From NCBI GenBank assembly GCA_040954595.2, contig CM082597.2, positions 1 through 64,000 of the forward strand: DNA of 64,000 nucleotides, given 5' to 3'. The notes under the pieces were generated by a model. That model was given only the letters and a program-made list of their open reading frames with translations, was not told the DNA's origin and did not search any database. This DNA comes from Balanoglossus misakiensis. Taxonomy: Eukaryota; Hemichordata. Positions within the stretch are counted from its first letter, which is position 1. Every line of letters begins with the position of its first letter. This document shows, in pieces, positions 50,201-62,200 of the stretch. The position numbers were made by a program, and so were the translations under genes.

Positions 50201-53200
50201 TGTGTGTTGACTTGGACCAACTGTGTAAGGAACAACCTGAAAACAAATCAGAGATAATAAACAATAAGAAACCAGTTTGTTCTGATAACACTGAGCTTAA
50301 TTTCAGCTTAATGGTTATAATTATGGTTTCACTATTCTAGAGGAGTTTGAAATAAACTCAGGTAAATAACGGAATACCACTACAGATTTATATCAATTTG
50401 ATTAATATACTAGAAATTTATTGGTTGAATTGAATTCAAGAGAAGCAATTACCTCAGAGGTGGTGTCACCGGTCACAGGGTCCTCCGTTATGACTTGTAA
50501 CTGGGCTGCTTCATTTAATGTGCCACCAACAAATGGAGAGTTTGCAAGACATTGTGAATCGCAAAACTCTGTTGGGGATGTATACTGTGAACATTGACAT
50601 CTGTTAAACAACAATAAACATGATAATTGACATTCAGTGAGTAATGGGGATGACACAGTACACCAAAAAGGATTTAGTGAACAGAATTGGATGCAAGCTG
50701 TCAGCAAGTGATAGATAAGGCTATCACTTGTTAGCTCATCTTCATTGAGTCACATTGGAATGACTGTGGGTGTTGGTCGCATCACACACATCACCGAGAC
50801 AAATGTGATGCAACCCATAATCACAAGAATGGCAATAAAACTAAACAAAGAAGTGATATTAAGTGACAAATTATTTATCATATGCCCATTTCCATTTATA
50901 AGCATAGAACGCAAATTGCCAAAATGTACGTAAAATGTTCAAAACTGCCTTGCCTATGCAGCTGCACAATTATCATAACCCAACCCTCTACTGTAAGGAA
51001 GAGCATAATTTCTCACCTGCCATTGTTAACATTGACTGACCCACCACTGGCACCACATCCTGGTGTGCAGTCATAGGTCGATGGATCCACACATTGTCTT
51101 GAACTAGCCAATCGTACCTGAGTAATATCACATCTTTCATCAACTTGTGGTTGACAGTCACTTGCAGCATTACCCTCAGTTTCCTTTTCATCAATTTCAT
51201 TGTAGAAAACATAGCCAGACTCACATACACAGGCCCCATTAGATGTTTGGAAAGCACGATTTTTCCCTATACATGTACACAAAGCACTGCCTGGGACTGC
51301 TGCAGCAGAACTACCACAAGGTCTACAGGCTTGTTGACCCAACATGTTGTTGAAAGTATCTATCGGGCAATTCTCACAGTCATCCTCTGATATGGCTTTT
51401 AATCTATTGCCATATTTGCCTGTTGGACATGGTGTAGGGGCTCCAGAGCCTGTCGGACAGTAATATCCAATTGGACATGGGTTGGTAGTTGGATCCCCTG
51501 TACCTTCTGGACAATAGTATCCTTCCCAACAAATGGAACATTCAAATCTTTCAGTATGGTTACCATATGTTCCAGCAGGACATATGCGACAAGAATTATC
51601 TTCATCTGTTCTCAGTTCAGAGTGTGGTACTGCCATGTATCCAAGTGGACATTCTAAAGGTATCTCACTTCCAGTAGGACAATATTTCGGGAAGAAACAT
51701 CTTGTGTAACTACTTGATCCTAATGGACAGTAATAGCCTCCAGGACATTCCGGTGGGATACCAGTTGTTCCTTCACAATATGCTCCTGGACGACAGACTA
51801 CTTCCAATGCAGCACCTTCTGGACATTCAAATGTAGGTCTGCATGGAATACCATGTACATTGATGGTATCATTTGGACAATAATACCCTGGTGTACAAAG
51901 TGGACAGTCATCATTACTGACTCTACCTGTTGTTGTACTCATTCGACCACCAGTGCATGGTTCTGGGTATGTGACAGCTTCTTCACAGTAATGACCAACT
52001 GGGCAAGGGTTTTGGGCATAGGTTACCATAGCAGTATCATTACACCAGTAACCTGCTGTACATGGATAACAGTCACCTTCACTGGCTGCTGCTGGATCAT
52101 CACGATATGTGTAAAGCGGACATTCTTGTGGTGCTACACCTTCTTCACAATAATATCCTACTGGGCAGTCATAAGGCATAGGATCACCTTCAATACAATG
52201 ACTCCCTGCAGGGCATGGCTGACAATCAGATAATTGGCTGGCACCTGGGCTGGTCCTCAGAGTGTGGTTTGGACATGCAATTGGATCGTCTATGCCATCA
52301 GGACAATAATGACCAGCTGGACAAGGACCTGCACATTGAGTATTTGGACTACATTGGTCTTGATCTGGATTGGCTGGAGGTGGATCACCTGCAGGTGTAT
52401 ATTCATAACTTCCAGCTAAACAGAAGTAGCCAGCACTACATTTGTCCATAATATATCCACCTCTACAGTAGAATCCAGAGATGCAAGGCTGACATTCTTC
52501 TTCACCTCCCAATCCGGTTTCATTGTCATACGTAAAGGTACCATTTGGACAAGGTATAGGGTACATAGTGCCTTCTGGACAATAGTGGTATGCTGGACAT
52601 GGCAATGGATCTGGTTCTAAGGCACTCTGGCAATAAAAACCTCTTTGACAAGGTATACATTCAGTTCCTCCTTCATTCGGTTGATAAGTGCCTGTGTCAC
52701 AGGGATAAGGTTCTACAGTCCCTTCAAGACAGTAGTGTCCTTTAGGACATAACAAATCTGAAGGTTCTGGTGATGACGTAGAATGGTTTGCAGGGCAGTA
52801 AAATCTTTCATGACATAATCCTGTTGGTTCAGTGTTACCATAGCCTTCACAGTAATGACCTCCAGTACATGGTTCACACTCATGTAGGCCAGTTGCTCCT
52901 AATAATGACAAACACAAAAGTAAACTCTTGAGGCACCTCTTGTGGTAAGATATGTTACACAACAGGTAGTGATACATGTTTGACATAGCATTCATCATTT
53001 CTTGCATACATGTTCATAATATTAACACTGGCATATCTAGACTGCGTTTGACATATTTCTGCATCACAGGCTTTTAAACAATTTGAGAGCTAATACGTCT
53101 TAAAGTTTTAGCATGCAGCAGTTTGTGATAATGTCATATCAGAAAATGAAGTACTGATGCAACATATTCAACACCACCTGCAGAATAGATCATAAGTTTT

Positions 53201-56200
53201 ATACCTGTGGAGTTTCTCAGAGTTCCCGGCGGACACATCACAGGGGCTGGAGTTCCTTCATTACAATAATAGCCTGGCGGACATGGTCCATTTTCTTGGT
53301 ATGTTATAGTGGCCACGGGAATGGATGTCTTGGCACCTCCTTGACAATAGAAGCCTGCTGTACATGGCCCTGTAGGGAAACTATTGCCCACACCAGAACA
53401 GAAAGTACCAGGACTACAGTCTGAACATTGGCTTTCTGAGCTAAGTAGTGTCACGTTGTTGAAAGTACCTTCTGGACATGGAATAGGACTAGCAATGCCT
53501 TCGATACAGTAGTGACCTGCAATAAAAAATTAAAAATCTCAACAACATCACTACAGCTTAAATTATTATTTTTTATTAACAAATGTCAAATATATAACAA
53601 TCCATCCAAATTATTCAAGCAAAAACTTGTCTGCTTCATTTTACAGTTGAAAGGGGCAATTTTCAGCATTACTTTTTGCTGATACTGAATCTTTAAAATA
53701 CTGTTTTCCGTTACTGATTTAAGTTTACTAATAACACATACTTACCAGACATACAGGGTTCAGGAGAAGTCATATTCATCACAGGACACATGTAACCACT
53801 TGGACAGACTGAACAATTTCCTTGTGCTTCACTCGGATTGTAAGTACCAACTGGACATCCCAGATGAAAGAGTGTTCCTGATGGACAGTAGTAACCAGCA
53901 GGACACACATAGCCCATTGATGGATCCATAGGTGTTGGTGTTGTACTTCCACCAGTACACACATACCCTGCATCACATGGTGGTGCATCGTCCACTTTAA
54001 CAAAGCCCTGTATGTTACAGTATCTACCAGGTCTACATTCTTCACAACCCTCTGGTCCTGTCACTTTGGTGTTGACTGAAAATGTACCAACTGGACATGG
54101 TTCAGGGTAAACCGTACCATTAGTGCAGTAATATCCACGCGGACAGATGTCATTTCCTGTAAAGGTTGAGTTGTTATTTGGATCCACACCATCATCAATT
54201 GGTGTTGGTGATGAGGCTCCTCCAGTACAGTAATATCCAGCATAGCATTCTTCTGTGGGTGCGGTTAATGCTGGCGTTTCACAGTAAAAGCCTGCAGTGC
54301 AGTCTGTACAGTTGTCAACATGCCATAGATAACTGTCATCACTGTAGGTACCAGCTGGGCATGGTTTGGCTTCACCAATGGAGGTGCTTGGAGGACAATA
54401 GTAGCCAGAAGGGCAGGGAACTGCAGCTGTGCCTGTAAATTGAAATTATATTGATTACAGAAGGCATGGAACCAATGAAAAGTCTGTATTGAACTCATAT
54501 ATAGCAACATACGTGTCTGTTCCTCTGCCAATTCACTTGTCAGTCTATCTATTTGTCTGTCTGTCTGTCAATCCATTTGACCATCCACTGATCGATCCAG
54601 CCATTTATCCATCCATCTATCAATCAACACATTCACTTCATATATACAAATAGGTTTATAGAATGGCCGTTCACTGTTATAGAATATCATATTAATCTTA
54701 GTTTGATACCAAAGACATACTTGACAATGGATTATATGACTTACCATTCTGTGGATTACAGAAAAAGCCGGCTGGACATTCACCACATTGACTCTGTCCA
54801 CTTTGTGGCTGGAATGTACCATTAGGACATTGCAATGGTTCCCATGATCCTTCAGGACAATAGAAACCTGCTGGGCAAATGTTAGCTGCAGGTGTGCTTG
54901 AAGTTTGACCACTTGGGCAGAAATATCCAGCATCACAATTACCATTTGGTGCAGTGTTACCAACACCTGGATGCAAACAGAATGAAAGTTATACTATAAA
55001 GAAAAGGTTGACACAGTGGGTTAAAAGAGTAATGGTAGCATAAGATAACAAAACGGGTTGTAATAATTTCTGACCAGCTGCATATATCAGTCTTTACTAG
55101 TCAAGAGAATCATTTGTCATGTGAAAGGAAAAACATATAAATCTTCCAACAGAAATGGCTCTCGTAGTAAGCACTGTTTTCTATTAAATTAATGTTTATG
55201 TATTTGAAGTTATCACTGGCCTTTTTAGCATTTTTCTTTCCTAGCATTATATACCCTAGGACAAGCCCTACTATTTATCATAAAATTAAACATTGTGACG
55301 TATGCACTGTATTTACAGATAATCTACTGCAGCAAAGGTCAATTCAAGACAGTGCATAGATTACATATGAATGCTATATAGGAGAGAAAAGAAAATTACC
55401 TTCACAGAATTTCCCAGCTTGACAGGTGAGACAATCTGATCCATTCCTATTGCCTTGCGTTGAACTGTAAGTACCAGCTGGACAGGCTATAGGAACGTCT
55501 GTACCCACAGAGCAATAATGACCCGCTGGACATATATACTGATCTGGCGTTGAACTTGTATGGTTACAGTAGTATCCAGCATAACAATAGTCAGTTGGAT
55601 ATGCTAATCCAGGACTAGCACAGTACATTCCAGGGATACATGGTTCAGGTGCATCTGACCCAGTAGGACAGTAGTAACCAGGAGGGCAGAGTCCTCCAAC
55701 ACTTAAAACAAAGTCTGGACAGACACAATCATAGAGCGGATGGCAGGTATCATTAGGGTAGACATAGCTGGGTGGTGTTGCTAGTGGTACTGTGAGACCT
55801 ACATCAAATGGTCGTTTCATAGCAGAACTTCCAGAACAGTAGAAACCTTCATCACAAAGTCCAGATGGGAACTCAAGTCCACTGTATTCACAGTACATCC
55901 CAGGTGGGCAGTACTGGCAATTGCTTTCATTGTGTTGTCCAGTAACATTGTTGTATGTTCCTTTTGGACACGGATATTGGTCAGAGAATTGGGTGCCAGC
56001 AGGACAGTAATGACCAACTGGACAGTCGAGTGGCGTAACAGTAGCGTTATCACAATATTTGCCAAATGGGCATATCTGACAGCTGGCCATACCATCCAGT
56101 GAAGCAAAGGTACCAGGTAAACATGCCTGTGGATGTGTTGAACCTTGTGGACACTCAAAGCCAGCAGGGCATAGTCCACCTTCTCCAGTAAAATCATCGT

Positions 56201-59200
56201 TTTCAGGTGCTGACACATTGACACCATGTACACAGTAGTAGCCAGGGTCACAGTCTCCACTGACAGTGTGCAGTCCTACCTGGTCACAGTAACTACCTCC
56301 AGAACACTCAGTACATTCTGCAGAATTAGCCAATCCTTCAGAGGGACCATAGCTTCCTTCAGGACAAGGTTGTAAATCATATGCTGTACCAGGTGGACAG
56401 TAGAAACCAGGTTCACATGGTATTGGATAGTCACCTCGAATACAGTAATAACCAGCTGGACATTCAAAGCATTCAATGGCATTGGTTGTGTTCATGTATG
56501 TGCCATTTGAACAAGGAGTTGGAATCTCTGTGCCAACTGGACAGTAATGACCAATGGGGCACACATCACCAGTTACGCCATCTGTCAAAGAGAAGGAATT
56601 TTGGAATGTCTATGTTAGCCCTTCATATTTGACTTGCATTTGGTTTAGTTGTAGAAATGGCGATTTTGGTCTTTAGGACAAAGAAAACATTAGCCTGTCT
56701 TTTAAATTTATATGAAGCTTGGAATAAAGATACAACAGATTCGCTAGCATTAAACTTATACCAGGTATCATAACAGACGGGTTAAACAATAACTTTTATA
56801 CATCTAAAGAAATATGTGCATATATTAAACTGTGTATTAATAAGACTTACCAGTAGGGGTTGGTTCATAAGCTCCTTCACTGCAAAAGAACCCGGCATCA
56901 CATTGTGCTGTTACATTAGATTGTCCTGATAGGAGACAGTAGTAACCACCATCACATGGAATACAGTCATTGACATCATCTTGTTGTTGCAATGGTTGAT
57001 AATACCCTCTGTCACATTCAACTGGACTTGGCGTTCCAACTGGACAATAATGGCCACTTGGACACAAATAGCCATATGATTCATTCACTGGATTTGATGT
57101 TATTGCACCAAGTTGACAATAGTGGCCACCTATACATTGACTGTACGGCTTTGTCAGACCACTAGTTGGACAATAATAGCCTGGATCACATAATGGACAG
57201 TCTGTTTCAGCTGACAAACCAGTTGTATTACCATATCTGCCAGGTGGACAATCTACCCCTGCAACTGAACCCACTTCACAGTAGCGACCAAGTGGACAAA
57301 CATTTCCAGTTAATCCATCTGTTGGTGTTGGAATTTCAGCACGTCTTGTACAGTAATAACCAGCATGACACTGATCTTTTGGACTTGTCATACCTTCTTC
57401 ATCACAATAATAACCAGAAGTGCAATTTGTACACTCATTTCGACTTGCAAGGTTGGTTTGATTTGAAAAAGTTCCAATGTCACACTTGTATTGCTCTGCA
57501 TATTCTGTTCCTTGTGGACAATAATGTCCAGGTATGCAATCCATGGGTACAATTATTCCAGTTACATTGCCAAGTTCATAGGGATCACAGTAGTATCCAG
57601 CAGGGCATGGACCACATGTAGCTTGCCCAAGCAGCGGTTGATATTGCCCTCGTGGGCATATTAATGGTTGAGTACTTCCAACTGGACAATAAAATCCTTT
57701 TGGACATGTAAACTGTGTTGGTGTCTTAGTGCTCTGGCCACCTGGACAGTAATATCCAGCATCACATAGTCCCGTAGGTTCAGATAGGTGTTCTCCAGCA
57801 CAATACTGGCCAGGTGTACATGCCAAACAATTTGCCAATTCTGTGTTACGTGTAGTATTAGAAAATGTTCCATTTGGACAAGGTGTTGGTACATCAGTTC
57901 CTAGTTCACAGTAATAGCCAACTGGACATTCAGTGCTTGGGGGGTCGGGTCTACTGTTTCCTCCAGGACAATAGTATCCTGCATAGCAGAGACCTTTAGG
58001 TTCAGACAATTCATAGTCATCACAATACCAACCACCAGTGCAATCAATAGGATATGATGAAGCTTGAGGACAATAATAGCTGGGTGGACATCTGTTACCA
58101 GTGTAGTCGATGTTAGGACATGTACACATAGATAAATCAGTGGCATTACCAAGGGGAAGTGGTTTTGAAGTCCATGAACCTCCAGTACAGAACCATCCTT
58201 CACTGCAGTTTCCAGTGGGTTTCTCTAATCCATATCCCTCACAGTATTCACCAGGTGGACATAATTCACATGACGTGCTGTTCTGTTGATTTTCTAAGCT
58301 GTTGTAGGTTCCTTCAGGACATGGATACTCTTCACCATACTTAGTACCAGCTGGACAGTAATGTCCAACAGGACAGAGATAAATGTATGGATCACTTGTA
58401 TTTCCACTACAGAAGTATCCTGCTGGACACAAACTGCATGCACTTTGTTGCTCTAGCAATGCATAAGAGCCAGCAGAACATGGTATTGGTGTAGCTGTGT
58501 TACCAGGACAGTATGTTCCAGGAGGACAAACACCACCTTGTCCTTTGTGTGGACCATTATCTGTTGGTGTTGCAGTATCAACACCCAATTCACAATAATG
58601 ACCAGCTGCACATGAGCCATCTGTAGTTGGTGAACCTGGGGTATTGCAATATTTACCCCCTGTGCAGGGTGTACAGTCGGATTCTTGTGCAAGTCCAGTT
58701 GTGGCTCCATAAGTACCTGTTGGGCATGGCTGGTAATCATATCCAGTTCCTTCCGGGCAAAAGTATCCTTGGGGACATGGGTCAGCTCTGTCACCATGAA
58801 TACAGTAGTATCCTTCTGGACATATATCACACACTGATGCACCAGTATGATTCATGAATGTGCCATTCCCACATCGTATAGGCCAGGGAGATCCCTCCTG
58901 GCAGTAATGTCCTTCCCAACATATGTTACCGGTTACACCGTCCAATGGAGTACTTGTATTTGAACCTCTAATACAATAGAATCCTTCCAAACACATTCCT
59001 GTCACGTTGGTTTGACCTGGTGATTCACAATAATATCCAGCAGAACAAGGAGTACAGTCATTAACATCTCCCATACCGTCAACTTCAAGAAAGGCACCTG
59101 ATGGGCATGGAATAGGATAATTTGTCCCATTAGGGCAATAATGTCCTGCAAAGCAAAGTCCTCCATAAGGTTGGCTCACTGGGGCTGCTTCCTCTGAACC

Positions 59201-62200
59201 ACTTATACAGTAGTGGCCTGCCCAACATAATCCGGATTCTTTGGTGAGGCTAGTTTGACTGCAATGATAACCTGGTGTACAATCAAAACATTCAGAAGAG
59301 CTCTGCAGACCAAGTTGATCACTAAATGTACCAACAGGACATCCAACTCCAGTTATACTTCCATATTCACAGTATTTTCCAGCAGGACATATATTTCCAG
59401 TAGTTCCATCAGTAGGAGTTGAATTATATGCACCTCTGAGACAGTAGAAGCCTGGTGAGCATTCTCCATTTGGCTGTGTGTTTCCCTGTCCTAGACAATA
59501 CATTCCTGGTTCACAAGGTGTACACTGAGAAGCTGAATGGAGTCCACTAACATTACTGTAAGTTCCCTCAGGACAAAGATATTCTCTATTGTGCATTGTT
59601 CCTTCTTCACAATAGGACCCTTCAGGACAAACAGTAGGTACTGACACTCCTCTATAGCTTCTGTAGCGCCCACTGAAGTTCCCACTCAATGTCATATTTT
59701 CTGCATCTAGTACTTCATTATCTCCAAAGGCAGTACAATAAAACCCTTGTGGACATACTTCACAATTTGATCGTTTCCAGTGAGGTTGGTAGTAACCACT
59801 TGGGCAACCAGTTTGATTCCAGCTACCTTCAAAGCAGAAATGCCCAGGACTGCAAGCAAGGTCAACTGGCTGAGAAGTATCTTGACCACCAGGACAGTAA
59901 TAGCCAGCGCTGCATGCACCATTCGGTGATGAGAGACCATACTCCTCACAGTAGTAACCTGCTGTGCAACTTTCACAGTCAGTTATGTTGACGTTACCAT
60001 ATTGTCCTGAAAATGTGCCAGGTGGACATGGTTCTTCCACTTCTGTTCCTTCTGGACAGTAATAACCGGGACTACATTCTATTGGATCTTGCACAACAGA
60101 GCTACCATTACAGAAATATCCTGCACGACAAGGTCCACTTGGTGTATCTAAACCAGCAACCTCACAATATTGTCCAGCAGGACATTGCATAGGAAGACCT
60201 GACCCTACAGGGCAATAGGTACCAGGATTACAGATCCCACCAGTTTCATTCAATGAGTAAATAGGACAATCTGATACAGTGTTCACATCTGATGAATTAA
60301 CATATGGATGAGGTTTACTGGTATACGCACCACGTGTACAATACCATCCTGGTGCACAGTCACCTGTAGGTACATCTAAACCATCACCTTCACAGTATTT
60401 GCCAAATGGACATGGCAGACAATCATAGGCATCGTTTCCAAGACTTCTATTGTTGTAGGTACCGGCAGGACATGGATACTGCGATGGGTATTCTGTAGAC
60501 TGGGGACAATAGAATCCTCTCCAACATGGCGTATTTAGATAGGTTGTGAAATTTGCTAGGCAATAGTATCCAGCTGGACAGGCCTCACACTGGGCTTGAA
60601 TAATACGGTCATTGTAGGAGCCTGGTTGACAACCAATAGGATATGATGAGCCTACTGGACAGTAGGTTCCTTCTGGACAAGGTCCTCCATAACCTGTATT
60701 GTTATTATAAGGTGATGGTGTGTCAACACCCAGTTCACAGTAATATCCATCAGCACAAGGGCCTGTTGTATTTATAGCACCAGTTTCACTACAGTAGAAT
60801 CCAGGATCACACTGAGTACATTCACCTGCATCTTGTAACATCTCCACTGGACCATAGGTTCCTGTTGGACAGGATCCCCAATCATAGCCTGTTCCTTGTG
60901 GGCAATAGTGACCTTTTGGACATGGGTCAGCTCTGTCTTTATTAACACAGTAGTACCTTGGTGGACATACATCACACACACTTGCAGTAGTATGGTTCAT
61001 ATAGTAACCATCATCACAGGGCAATGGTGTGCTACTTCCTTCAACACAATAGGAACCTGCTGGACATTTGTCACCTGTAATACCATCCAGTGGTGAACTT
61101 GTATTGGCCCTGCTTACACAGTAAAACCCAGGTGCACATGGACCAGTAACATTGGTTTGTCCCTGGCGATCACAATAGAAACCATCGGTACAATCCAAGC
61201 AATCAGACAGTTCATCTTGATTGTCATCTGGCAAATAAGTTCCTACTGGACATTCAATTGGATAAGAAGTACCTTCTGGGCAATAATGTCCAGCAGGACA
61301 AACATCTCCATAGAATTCACTGGTTGGATTTGGATTAATTGCTCCTAAACTGCAATAATATCTTGGTAAGCAAAGCCCGCTTGGTGCTGTTAGGCCTTCT
61401 GTCTGACAGTAAGATCCAGGTGAACACTGGCTACACTCAGTCACATTTTCAAGTCCAGTTTCATTACTGTAAGTACCAACAGGGCATTTGATACCTTGAT
61501 CAGATCCTTTAGGGCAGTAGTAACCAGGCAGACATTCATATCCCGTAATACCATCAACAGGTCTTGATGTATTTGCACCTGACACACATACATAGCCTGC
61601 ATCACACAGATCGGCATATTCAGTGAGTCCTTGGCCATCACAGTAAGTGCCACCAGGGCATGGCTGACACTGATCATGTCTTTCTAGATTGGTTATATTA
61701 CTATAGTATCCTTCAAGGCATGGCTGTTGGTGTTTCCCTTTAGTTCCCACTGGGCAATAATAACCAGCTATGCAATCCGCTGGTGTTACTACACCATGAC
61801 TGGATACATTATAGAAAATTGCTGATTCTACAGAATCACAGTAATAGCCAGCTGGACATGACTTACAAGTTGGCTGACCTTCTTCATCTTGGTACTCTCC
61901 AGATGGACATGGCTCAGGGCTTGGGCTATTAACTGGACAACGGTGACCAATTGTACAGTTATACTGTGGTGGTGTTGGTGAACTTTGACCTGCTGGACAA
62001 TAGTAGCCTTCTGAACAATCGCCTGTTGGTTCAGTGTTACCATTACCCTGACAGTACTTTCCAGCTATGCAGTCTAAACAGTCACTAACATGAATGTTTC
62101 CTGTAGTATTTGAGTATGTTCCAGCAGGACATGGTGATGGTGTAGCTGATCCCATCTCACAGTAAGACCCTGGAGGACATAATCCATGTGAGGGATCTGG

